Assembly: GCA_007115705.1 (NCBI GenBank)
Contig: QXEO01000382.1
Location: 5,895,208 to 5,959,207 of the forward strand
Direction: 5' to 3'
DNA: 64,000 nucleotides
Origin: Dactylis glomerata
Taxonomy: Eukaryota; Streptophyta; Magnoliopsida; Poales; Poaceae
Part shown: one piece after another, positions 32,884 to 43,986 of the stretch
How positions within the stretch are numbered: position 1 is the stretch's first letter
Layout: the number at the start of each line of letters is the position of its first letter
Notes under the pieces: generated by a model
Seen by the model: the letters and a program-made list of their open reading frames with translations, nothing else
The model's database searches: none
What the model was told of the DNA's origin: nothing
Program-made: the position numbers and the translations under genes

Positions 32884-34555
32884 TGATACTCCAAGTTGAT
32901 GTGGAAGATCAGAGGTCCTTGTGCGTGGTGAATGATCAGCCCGTTGGGAACCCCAAGAGGAAGGTATGATGAGTATAGCAGCTTGTTTTCCCTCAGTTAA
33001 GAAAGCAAGGTTTATCGTTCAGGAGAAAAGCAGACAATGATGATTGAAGGTGATGTTTGCTAGTTTGCGATAGCTTTGGATAATTTATATATGGCGCCTC
33101 GTCCAAGCTTTGCTTGCTAGCTGCAACGCGGAACCTGCACACACACACAACCAAGTACTTTGTTCCCAACTTGCGATGAGGTTGTCAATCTCACCGGTTT
33201 GCTTGAAACAAAGGTTATGAGCGTATCGAGTGGAAAACAGTAGAGTATGCGAATAAAGTAAACAGTGCAAGTAAAGTAAACAGGTAATAGCAATATGATG
33301 GAAATAGGACCGGGGTCCACAGTTCACTAGTGGTGTCTCTCTATAAGATAAATAACACATGCTGGGTAAACAAATTACAGTTGGGCAATTGATAGAATAA
33401 AGATAAACGTGATATGTCAAGAAGATCACTATGAGATTTACTCTGGGCATTACAACAAAATACATAGACCGCCATCCAACTGCATCTATGACTAATAATC
33501 CACTCCCGGGGATATCAATCCGAACACCCCATGAGTATTAAGTTGCGAACAACAGATAATTGCATTAAGCAAAGTGTGTAATGTAAACAAAGCATATGCC
33601 CTTGAGCATATGAATGTTGTTTTCTCCCTAGTAGCAACAGCACATCTACAACCTTAGAGGTTTCTGTCACTCCCCCAGGTTAAATAGAGGCATGAACCCA
33701 CTATCGAGCATAAATACCCCCTCTTGGAGTCACTAGCAACTACTCGGCCAAGATAGCTACTAACAATGGAGAGCATGCAAGATTATAAACAACATAGAGA
33801 TAACAAAAGATAATATTCAGTATAGCAACTCAATCATAAACACCAATATTCATCGGATCCCAACAAACCAAACATGTAGAATTACATAACGGTGATCTCA
33901 ATCATGTAGGGCAGCTCATGAGATCTAAACATCAAACACATGGTGGAGAAGACAACCATCTAGCTACTGCTATGGACCCATAGTCCAAGGTAGACTACTC
34001 ACTCATCGCTCCGGAGGCAAGCATGGCGATAAAGAAGACCTCTGGTGGCGATTCCCCTCTCCGGCAGGGTGCCGGGAAGAGCTTCTGGACCCTCCCGATC
34101 TTCGGGTCGACGGCGGCGGTGGATCGCGATGTGTTCTAGAAAAGTGATTGGGTACTTAGGTTTTTTCCGTCGGGGGTCTTTATAGGCGAAGGGGCGATAT
34201 CAGAGGAGGACCCAGGTGGCCTCACACCTTGGTGGCGCGGGCCAGGGGCTGGCCGCGCCACCCTGGCGTGTGGGCCCCTGGTGGCCCCTCTCCTTCTCTC
34301 CTTCGGATCTCTGGAAGCTTCCGGGTAAAATAAGACTTCAGGAACTTGTTTCGTCCAATTCCGAGAATATTTCCTGTGTATCACTTCTGAAACACAAAAA
34401 CAGCAGAAAACAGGGAACTGGTACTATGGCAACTCGTTAATAGGTTAGTTCCAGAAAATGCATAAAAGTGCCACGAAGTGTAACGAAACAATAGGCAAAT
34501 GGTGTACAAACAAGCATGGAGCATCAAAAATTATAGATACGTTGGAGACGTATCA
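32884..34555 (-). repeat. Element C 5' LTR
   Basis: 1672 bp, near-identical to 27138-28808. Minus-strand TATAAAG at 34185-34179. Confidence 0.94.
34221..34274 (-). promoter_or_regulatory. GC-rich inverted repeat, element C 5' LTR
   Basis: Same layout as 28474-28527, about 35 bp upstream of the TATA box on the minus strand. Confidence 0.78.
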
Positions 34556-35261
34556 GGGGACATGACACACAATGAGATATGCCTAGGTCATGAAAGAAAG
34601 GATGGAGTTTCTCATATTCTCCACCCCAATCAGTTTGTACATGAAGAATTTTGCGACTAAGAAGACATTCCACATGTTTTTGAAACTGAAGAAACACATC
34701 ATAGACATCAGGTTTATGCTTAATTAGATATAGCCAAGTGAAACGACTGTAAGCAACAACAAAACTCACACAAAAACGATGTCCACTAGCAGAGGTTTGG
34801 GTAGGGGCCCACACACTGAATGAATAATCTCTAATGGATATTTAGTTACGCGAGTAGACAAAGAAAAAGGTAATTGATGACTCTTTCCTTATTACAAGCA
34901 TCACAAACTGCTTTATTTTTATTGGATCCTATAGTGGAAGGTAAATCATGATGATGAAGAACATGTTGAACGACTTGTAAAGTTGGATGACATAGACATG
35001 AACTTTAATCTCGTAGAGACCACCATGGTAACGGCATCTAAGAATGGGTTCCTTTGTGTCCAGATCCTTTACAAAAAGATCATGAGGATGGAGTTCAATA
35101 AAAATAATGTTATCATTGGCAAGTTTACTCATGGATAAAAGATTATTACGGGCTTGCAGAACATGAATAATGTGTTTGAGCTCTAAAGATTTAGATGATA
35201 GATTAGGTAGAATAGCATGACCAATATTATAAATTCGCATACCTGCTCCATTTGCAGTGTT
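34556..35261 (-). pseudogene. Copia D: protease end, pre-integrase and integrase core fragment
   Basis: Minus strand: NTANGAGMRIYNIGHAILPN (from 35261), then LHPHDLFVKDLDTKEPILRC, then the integrase core WAPTQTSASGHRFCVSFV and VQTDWGGEYEKLHPFFHDLG down to 34556. Frameshifts and stops separate the blocks (for example near 34815-34930). Right edge GTGTT (35257-35261) is the copia 2 target duplication; left edge GGGGA is that of element C. Confidence 0.88.
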
Positions 35262-35416
35262 TGTTAGAACATGTAATATGTACGTGTATGTGTACGGAGT
35301 AGTACTCTGACCATACACGTACAAAACCTTGTACCGCCACATAGGGGGCTCTTCCCTACTATATAACACGCAACCGATGGCCCGAAAGGGCATGCATCAT
35401 TCCACACAAATTGACA
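35262..35416 (+). repeat. Copia 2 5' LTR
   Basis: TGTTAGAACATG ... AAATTGACA; TATATAA at 35360-35366. Confidence 0.94.
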
Positions 35417-35430
35417 TGGTATCAGAGCCA
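35417..35430 (+). promoter_or_regulatory. Copia 2 primer binding site (initiator tRNA-Met)
   Basis: TGGTATCAGAGCCA directly follows the 5' LTR. Confidence 0.93.
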
Positions 35431-35741
35431 GACGCTTCCCTCTAGCTGCCAAAACCCTAAGAAAATTTTCCGCCGCCGCCACAGCTTGCCGTCACCGCCG
35501 CCTCCTGCTGCCGCTGCCGCATCTGTAGCCGCCGCCGCAGCCCCTTGCCTGCCGCCGCTGCCAACACCAAAACCCACACCACAAACTACAAACCCTTGCC
35601 GCCGCCGCTGTTTTCTCTCAGCCGCCGCCGCTGCTTCTACGTACGTCTTTACAACCAATACAAACACCTGCCGCCGCCGCTGCCCTGTTGCCGCCGCCGC
35701 CATAAAATCCAAGCCATACTCCTGCGCCACGATCCGATCTG

Positions 35742-38249
35742 ATGGCCACCTCTTCGTCGTCGATGTCCAGCACCGCCCTCGCTGCTGCCCTCGGGACTCC
35801 TCCGTCCCAGCCACTGACGCGTGACAACGCGCTTGTGTGGAAGGTGCTGGTGATCCCCGCGCTGCGGGGTGCCCGGGTGCTTGATCTCGTTGAGGGCAAG
35901 GACAAGGCGCCCGATGAGTTCATCTCCACCGAGGACGCCAACAACAAGAAGGTCGTCATTGTCAACCCCGACTATGAGACGTGGATCTCCCATGATCAGC
36001 AAGTTCTGCGCTGGCTCGTCAATGCTCTGTCGCCCGATGTACTCGCTCACGTCGTCGGCCTCGACTCCTCGGCTACCGTCTGGGCAGCCCTCAACGCCCA
36101 TGTCTCGGGCCAGTCCAAGACCAGGGTCCAGCAGCTCCGCTCGGACCTCAACACCACACGCAAGAATGATCTCCCCGCCGACAAGATCTTTTCCAAGATG
36201 AAGTGCATCGCTGCTGAACTCGCTGCTGCGGGGAAATCGCTCGATGATGATGAACTTCTTTACTATGTCCTGCAAGGTCTCGGCAGCCACTACAACAACC
36301 TCCGCACCGCTGTCAACGCCAAACCCAACACCACCCTCGCTGAGCTCCTCACTCAAGTCCAGGCGTTTGATCGACAGCACACACCTGAGGAGCCGAGTTT
36401 CACCTCTTCTGCGAACGTGGCTCGCCGTGACACTCATCCACGCAATGATGATCACCGTCCATGTCCAGACGAGCGCCGGGAGGAGTGCCCCCGCTATGAA
36501 GACCGCCGTCCACGCAATGACGAGCGGCCTCGCTATGATGATCGTTGGCGCCAGGACCGCCCGCGCCAGGAGTAGCGTGATGACCGCCCCCGCTATGAAG
36601 ACCGCCGTCCATGCCACGACGAGCGGCCTCGCTATGATGATCGCTGGCGCCAGGACCGCCCGCGCCAGGAGTACCGTGATGATGGTGGTCGTCATCGTGA
36701 TCGTCGCCCCACGCCCTATGTCAATGTCACTTGTTAGATATGTAACATTCACGGGCACCCTACCCGTGACTGCTGGTGGCGTACTGAAGATGATCGCCCC
36801 AACCGTGACCGCGGTGACCTTGGTGATCGTGGCAACAAAGACGCACATTTTGCTACTTCCAATGGCGTTGACACAAACTGGTACTACGACACGGGGGCTA
36901 CTGAACATCTCACTAGCCAGCTGAACAAGCTCACCACCTATGATCCATATCCAGGACAAGACCGTGTGCATACTGCAGACGGCTCAGGTATGCACATTAG
37001 CCATATTGGTCAATCAGTTTTAAGCACTCCTCATCATTCTTTTAGTCTCAAAGATATCTTACATGTTCCTAATGCCACTAAAAATCTTCTGTCAGTACAC
37101 CGATTTACTCTTGATAATCATGCCTTTATTGAGTTTCATCCTTTCTATTTTTGATCAAGGACCGAGCAACCCGCCAAACTCTGTTTAGAGGTCCGTGCCA
37201 TGGAGGTCTTTATCCCTTGATGCCCATCATCTCCGCGGCCTCCAAGCACGCCTTCGTCACAATAAAGCCGTCCTCCTCCACATGGCACTGCCGTCTAGGA
37301 CATTCTTCTTCATTTGTTGTTTAGCAAGTTCTTAGAAGAAATAAAATAGACTACACCCCAGAAAGTACCCCTTATGTATGTGACTCTTGTCAGCTTGCCA
37401 AAAGTCACCAGTTGCCATACCCCATCTCCACCAGTAGATCCACTGTTCCTTTGAAGCAAGTCTTTTCTGATGTATGGGGACCAGCACCTCTTTCTGTTGG
37501 GAAACATCAGTACTATGTAAGCTTTATTGATGATTTTAGCAAATTCACTTGGATTTATCTGCTTAAAAAGTGTTCCGATGTTTATCAAGCCTTTCTTAAT
37601 TTTCAGCAATATGTTGAGCGTAAGTTTGATAGAAAAATTGTTACTATGCAAACTGATTGGGGGGTGAGTATGAGAAGTTAAATTCTTTCTTTCAAAAGGC
37701 TGGCATTACCCATCATGTTTCATGTCCTCATGCTCATCAACAAAATGGCTCTGCTGAACGCAAACATCGTCATATAGTTGAAGTTGGTCTTGCCTTGCTT
37801 GCCAATGCTTCCATGCCTCTCAAATATTGGGATGAAGCCTTTCTCACTGCCACTTTTCTCATTAACTTGCTCCCAAGCAAAGTTATTGATCTTCAGTCTC
37901 CTGCTGAGCGTCTTCTCCATATTACACCCAATTATGATGCTCTTCGTATCTTTGGCTGCGCTTGTTGGCCAAATCGTCATCCCTATAACAAACAAAAGCT
38001 CGCTTTTTGCTCCCAACGATGTGTTTTTCTGGGTTACAGCCCTATGCATAAAGGAGTAAAATGTCTAGATGTATCCACAGGACGTGTATACATATCTCGT
38101 GATGTCGTTTTCGATGAAAAAGTTTTTCCCTTCCAAGTCCTACACCCCAATGCCGGCGCCCTTCTTAAGCGATAAATACTTCTTTTACCTACACATTCTT
38201 CCAATGAGGGTGTCTCTAAAACTGATGATCATATGACTACTATTGTGCC
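35742..38249 (+). pseudogene. Copia 2 gag, protease and integrase part of the polyprotein, degenerate
   Basis: Gag starts MATSSSSMSSTALAAALG at 35742, with UBN2-type gag features (VNPDYETWISHDQQVLRWL). The first break is TAG at 36573 inside an Arg/Asp-rich repeat. A second TAG (36735-36737) sits at the second residue of the zinc knuckle, which then reads ICNIHGHPTRDC. Protease YDTGATEH and pre-integrase HISHIGQS follow; then a frameshift in a T-run near 37150, TAG at 37322, integrase core VFSDVWGPAPLSVGKHQYY, a frameshift in a G-run near 37660, GGEYEKLNSFF, NGSAERKHRH and IFGCACWPNRHPYN, and TAA at 38173. It is cut at GTGCC (38245-38249) by the giant-LTR element. Confidence 0.9.
36485..36690 (+). 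repeat. 99-bp in-frame tandem duplication in copia 2 gag
   Basis: CCGCTATGAA recurs at 36491 and 36590. Two 33-codon units encode an Arg/Asp/Pro-rich segment (RYEDRRPRNDERPRYDDRW), likely RNA-binding, just before the zinc knuckle. TAG at 36573 in the first unit corresponds to TAC in the second. Confidence 0.85.
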
Positions 38250-40476
38250 TGTAACACCCCACTTTTTGTAACCCTGTTTAAGCTAGGTTTGGTAATGCAA
38301 AAATGAGGGCCAACAAAAACTTTTGCAACTAGATAAATAAAATAATATTTCCTGCTTGTTTGCCTTGATTGTTGTAGGAATCTGGTTTGCAAGAGTGTTG
38401 TTGCTGGGTGAGTTAGTGGACCAACACAATCCTTGTGCCCTTGTGATCATGCCTTTATTTATGCTTCTGGCTATTTTTCTAAAAACCATTATCTTGGCAA
38501 ACTCTCCTTTATCAAATCATTTCATTTGTCCAAAACAAGAGCCAAAATTTATCTTTGACACAAAGCTTTTATCAAAACTAAGTATTTACAAAAATTTCTG
38601 GACCTACAAAGTAGAGTGGTCCCACTATTTTACAAACTTATATTTGGTTGATATTTATAAAAGGATTTCAAAACGCCTTTAAGAAAAATTTCTAAGGGAG
38701 ATGCTATGTCTCCACTAGTTTCTAAAAAATCTACAAAAAGCTCTACTCCTTTATTGAAAATCTCTTCTACTTGACCATGGCATGATCATCATTGAGCACT
38801 TGTTAAATCATTGTTTCTGGTGGTGCTAGATTAACTGCAAATGATTGACCTTGTGTGGTGAGTTGACTTTGTGTGACTTTGATATGTTGTTTGTGTGTAG
38901 ATATAATCCTCACTTAGGCCTGTGGCCTAACCTATTCCAAGTACATCCATTATTATTTTGTCACATACAAGTTGTTCTCATGCTATGCTTCAAATAAAAC
39001 CCATCTTGTTGTTTTTCCTCTCAATCCTGGATCCCTACCCCTAATGTCTTAGTCTTATCATGAGACATTAGGAGCCCCATTTTGAGGAATCTTACAACTA
39101 ATCAAACTAGCCCAAGGAAGGCACCCATGGTGTTATTAAAATCATCTTCATCCAATCATAAAAGGGTTCACTCAAAATTTAGAAAAATCTTTTTCTTGCA
39201 AACATTTTATCAAACACCTAGTGTGCAGACTATCTTAGTGTCTGTTAACAGATTCAGTTTTCTAACGCTTATATTAAGCTCATCTATTCTATCCATGGCA
39301 ATGTACCTTCCTAGAACTCATATTTGGCATGTGATCTTCCATTCTTTCCATTACCACCTGGTCATTTGAGGCCATCTTCAACTTGCTTCAATTATGTTTA
39401 TGAGGCTAATCAACTCACTGACCATTTGACTATTATCATATGTAGTTTTGCTCACACTTCTAGAATTCGAAATTAAATTGTTCAGAGACCATTCCTTGAC
39501 CTATTCCTCTTATGTTTGATCTTCTCTAACCATCTATACATTTGCATGTGCATTTTGAGGTATGCCACCTATTTATATGGGATGGTTTTGAACCCTAGTC
39601 AAAACTGTTTCCAACCCTTTCTATCTCACTTAATCCTCTTGGTCACTTGCCAATATCCACCACCAACTCTCTTCATAAACCTAACCCCTCCTCAAATAAC
39701 ATTGGAAATGTTATTCTTGCTCCTTATCAACCCTTTCATCCTCAGAAATAACTCCTATAAGACTATCTCCTATTTCTATCTTTCTTATTAAATAGGAATG
39801 CATGGAATGGGATCTAGGCCATCTCTTGCACCTTTCTCTCATTAAATAAACCTGATGGAACTCAACCATGCTATCATATGCATGCTTGCTCCTAGGAACC
39901 CAAAAGCTCTAGTTGCTCATTCGCATTTTTTTCTTTTCCAAAGTTTAATTCGACCAACTATCCAGATGCAAAATCTTGATGATCCTCTTAAATGCTAAAA
40001 ATTGTTCAACTTGACCATTTCCTTAAGCATACCAAATGACACCCTCTGATCTATCCTTGCAATGCCTTTGTTTGGAGCAAGGTGAAGCACACTCAAAATT
40101 TAAATTTGGTTCATGCATGCATTTGGCAACATATCCTTATCCAACTTCCAAACTTCTTTGAAAACCTCCACCAAACCATCTCTTTGACTAGTCCAGCACC
40201 CCCTACCCCTCTCTGGTCGAAATTCCACTGCAGCAGCTCCTCCACTTCTTGTCTTTAGTGGTTGGAAGTAGGAAGAATAGGATCCATGCCAACACATTGT
40301 CTATCACCAAAAAAAAATTTATATTGCAGCCTTCACCCCTCTCTTCCTGGCCAAGCCAGCCATCCAGCTATACCACACTCACCCTCTCCACCGCCCACTC
40401 GACCAACCAGAGCACCTCACCTAGCCCCACATGCCCCAAACCGACCCAAACCCTACCGTGAGCCTCTCCCTTTGTT

Positions 40477-40483
40477 TATAAGG
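40477..40483 (+). promoter_or_regulatory. Putative TATA box in the giant 5' LTR
   Basis: TATAAGG between a pyrimidine-rich CTCTCCCTTTG and a GC-rich downstream region. The same sequence is at 48532-48538 in the 3' LTR. Confidence 0.6.
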
Positions 40484-41145
40484 ACCCAGACCGTCCCAGC
40501 CTCACCGTCCTGGCTCATTACACTCCACAAACTTCCCTCTACCACTCCTAGAGCCCACGCTCACGCCCCCATCTGCTACTGCCGTGGACAACGAGTTTTT
40601 CATTTCGGTGTTGCATGCTTTCGAGGAGCATAGCCACCGAACCAAACCTTCTCTGCCTCTCCCCTCAATGCCATATGAATTCCCTCTTCCAGATCTACCT
40701 AATCATGCCCTTATACTCGTGCAGGAGATCCCGGAGTCGCCTCTGTCACCTCGCCCCTGCCCGCACCGTCGCAGACGGGGTCGATGCTCCCGAGCTCCAA
40801 CCTCCTTGCCAGAGCCATCCTCAAGGTCGGCGTGAGCTCCGCATCTGCTCTGCCACCTCCCCGCTGGCCTGCTGCAACCCTAGGCGGGCCCCTGCGAGAT
40901 CCCGACCCAGCTAGGGTTTCCGCCATGATTCCCGTGACTGGAGGAAGAAGACGGTCGATAGCCGTCGATGATGACTTGATCCAACGGCCGCAATCGCTCC
41001 ATACCCCTTCGGTCTTCCGCCCGCTGACGGCCGGGCCCCGCCTGGCAGGCCGGTTGACTGCGCCCTTCCCGCGCGCTGCGGGCGAAAGGGGCCGGAACCC
41101 GGCGGACCGGCCCAGATCCGCCCCGACCTGGCCCATTGAGTGTTT
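40484..41145 (+). other. CpG-rich leader-like segment in the giant LTR
   Basis: Sharp rise in GC and CpG content downstream of the TATA box, in an otherwise AT-rich LTR. It contains short overlapping ORFs in several frames (for example from 40584 and 40784) that I do not recognise. After 41145 the sequence becomes T-rich and intron-like until TTTTTCCGGCGATAG near 42160, a possible splice acceptor. Confidence 0.5.
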
Positions 41146-43400
41146 TTTTTTGGAAAAACGCTTAACTTTTTTAGCAGATCTGTGATATTGCAAATTCTAT
41201 AGAAAAATATCTATACATCTATTTTGCCTGATTCAAAATGTTGTGGACTCCTTATTTAGTTAGCAGTCTAATGGTACTGCATGCATCTCCTTTAAATCAC
41301 TGTAGATTTACTTGTATTTAAATTGAGTAGATCGAGTTGCTTTTCACTCAAAAACCCAAATCTAAAGTTTTATAATTTGAAAGTGAGTGGTTTCAATTTT
41401 CAGTGATGCTATGTGGTACTTTGAGACCTAAGAAACTTGTTTTGCTATTTTAGGGTTATTATTTTCTCCGTAGTATTTATTTTGGTGTTAATAGAATTTA
41501 GCGTTGTTTTATTTATTGTGCCCAATAGAAATAATCTTTTTGGGTGATTCCACTTCTGGTGTGTTGTGCATTGCAGTAGCTTTCCAATATGGTCTCTGGT
41601 AGAATTTTAGGGTCTACAGAAAGTTTTAGGGAATTAAATTGCTTTTCTAGTGTTAGGCGAGATTAGGAAATTCATTATAAATCAACCCCAACCTATTTTG
41701 GGATGATTCCAATTGGGTTGGTTTTGTAACCTTGTTAGCTATCTGATGCTATGCTGGTTGGCATGTTTTGAACAAGTTTGATGCCTACATGATGTTTGTG
41801 TTGAGTTTAGGGTTATTTTACTATTAGAAATTGTTTTCCCTATTAATTTTGTAGCTTTACTTTTATAAGATGAAGTCTTGGTTCAGAAAACTTGTTGCTT
41901 ATCTGCAAGCATGCTTATTTTGCTATTTGACCTATATGGCCACCTGCATGCTTGATTGAGGTGAAGTGGTGAAGTGCTTACTATGTTTGAAAAACCCTAG
42001 TTTTAATAGGATTACCTTGCTACTAAAAATCTATGGAATCTTATTTTAGATTCTAAACATGTTTGTTTCTGATACTCTATGGTGGTGTGGTATTGAGTGC
42101 TGAAAGGCTTGTGACTTGTGTATGCATGTATGCTTATTGTGTGCTTTTATTTTTCCGGCGATAGATTCGAACGACGAGTGTGCGGAGAAGGGGGAGGACT
42201 TTGAGTATCAAGAAGAAAAGGACCAGGGACAAGCCACTCAAGGCAAGCCATCTACTTGTTGCATATCTGAAATCCTATATGTCACTATGCATTGCTCTAC
42301 TCTTGCTTTCATTACTATGCATTGTTTTCTTATATTGCTATTTCCCTCTTGATAGCAATAGTTGGTGACTTAGCTCCACAAGTCAACTTGATATCATCCT
42401 TGAGATGACCCCTATTGTGACCTATTGCAACACCTCTTCTATTAGAGACTTGATGACTAGCATCAATGTCTTTGGAAAACTTGTAGTGGAGCCAAAACTC
42501 TAGGAAATTGGGATTACTCTCGGGAAACATTTCGAAAGTGGTTTCGAAAACCTTCGAGTAGTTTCTACTTCATTGAGATGTTTTAAAATGGTTTCATAAA
42601 CAAGGAGTGGACAATGGGAGATGAAGGAGGTAGTGGATTTTCTGGAAAAAGGGCATTGTGTATAAGTGTGCGCCAAACCAATTACCCCCGTGCAACCACA
42701 TTACCCGGTATGGGACGGGCTTAGTTTGAAGTCTATGTGCTTTAGTGCGGGGAGCCTCATACTATATAGGGGTTTGCAGGACTCCGGAATCCGGGTTGCC
42801 GCTAGTTTATGGGCAATAGTAAATCGGGATCCTTCGGGATTTATCCGGCCGGAAGACACTTGGGTTCTCCCGCCGTGGCGCCGGAGTGACACTCTGAGGG
42901 AGGTACTGCCGGGGCGTGCCGGGGAGGTAAACTCCACAGGGTAGGCACCCGTACTAAGGTAGATAGATGGAGGGCTTCGATCGATTATCCGAACCCCGCA
43001 TACTTGCGTATGACGGTCCGTGGTGGAATCCCGGCGGATTTATCGAATGGTGTGGGTAAAGTGTACAACCTCTGCAGAGTGTAATCTATTCGAATAGCCG
43101 CGTCCTCGGTCATGGACGGTTGGAATGGCCATACTTAACCTGTGTCGAGTTTTCGTTTTACAAAAATGTTTTTGAGAGAAAATGGAGAAGGGTGCCGGAC
43201 GGAGTACTTGGAGGGTACTGCCATGGCACGGTTATGGTTCGGAGTACTTGCAGGGTACTGCCGAAGGAATGGAAGTGGTCATGTGTGATTGACCGGAATT
43301 AATAAGGATGGTGGTCATGTTTGATTGACCGCCGGCTTTTCTCTTGAAAAGGAGTTTCCCCCTTTCCTAGAGCTTTTGCAAAGACTTCTCTTGTAAGTAT

Positions 43401-43534
43401 CTTCTTTAATAAGGATATAGAAATGTCGTATGACATGCTATATTGACACGAGAATCTTTCTACAAATCTTCTTTAATAAGGATATAGAAATGTCGTAGGA
43501 CATGCTATATCGACAAGAGAAACATTCTAGTATT
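43401..43534 (+). repeat. 67-bp tandem duplication in the giant LTR
   Basis: CTTCTTTAATAAGGATATAG recurs at 43401 and 43468, followed by GTCGTA and GACATGCTATAT. Also present in the 3' LTR near 51457. Confidence 0.85.
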
Positions 43535-43986
43535 AAGCTGCCTTCAAACAAGCCAACCTTGCTACAGCCCAAATAGCATGTGTTTATCTTCTCCTAGATG
43601 GTTTGCGAGTACAATTCCAAAATGTACTCACGGCTTTGTCCCTGGCTATTAACTTGGCCCGATTATGGAGAAGACTACTCGGAAGGTGACGATGGCTACG
43701 ACGACGCTGATGCAAACTAGGAGCGTCTCCCAGTCAGTTGCCTGTAGGGTAGTAGGCATGACATGGGTCATCAACGCTGCTTGGTATCCACTGCTTAGTT
43801 GTAGACTTGCCCTGCGTGGCAATATCATACTCGTTCATGTGACCAATTGTAACCATTATTCGGTACTGTAAAGGATGATGTAATTCTGTTATCAACTCGG
43901 ATATGTGGATTCACGACGCACTGATCATGGGATCGTGAATTGTATGCATATCAGGTATTCCGTATGGGTAATCCGGGGTCCTCACA

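Larger units (their letters stand above)
27138..34555 (-). mobile_element. Gypsy element C: non-autonomous LTR element encoding a membrane-protein ORF
   Basis: 7418 bp on the minus strand; 5' LTR 32884-34555, 3' LTR 27138-28808, target duplication GGGGA at 27133-27137 and 34556-34560. It has a tRNA-Asp primer site, one ORF (31682-32806) just after it, a 3' block related to elements A and B, and a terminal polypurine tract. No gag, protease, RT or integrase is found, so movement must depend on another element. The LTRs are nearly identical. Confidence 0.93.
38250..43986 (+). repeat. Giant-LTR element 5' LTR (5737 bp)
   Basis: Matches 46308-52042 throughout with a few substitutions and small indels (for example a 4-bp difference near 39232/47290). 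Contains a TATA box and GC-rich leader (see separate entries) and a 67-bp tandem duplication. Confidence 0.95.

Noticed and set aside
35422..36971. Long minus-strand ORFs (about 130 and 440 codons) opposite copia 2 gag
   Set aside because: Antisense to a clear gag gene in GC-rich sequence; no recognisable domain.
38356..38682. ORF of 108 codons present in both giant LTRs (also 46414-46740)
   Set aside because: Its presence in both copies follows from LTR duplication; no domain and no coding signature seen.
40711..41193. 160-codon minus-strand ORF in the CpG-rich part of the giant LTR
   Set aside because: Overlapping ORFs occur in several frames here, as expected from high GC; none is recognisable.
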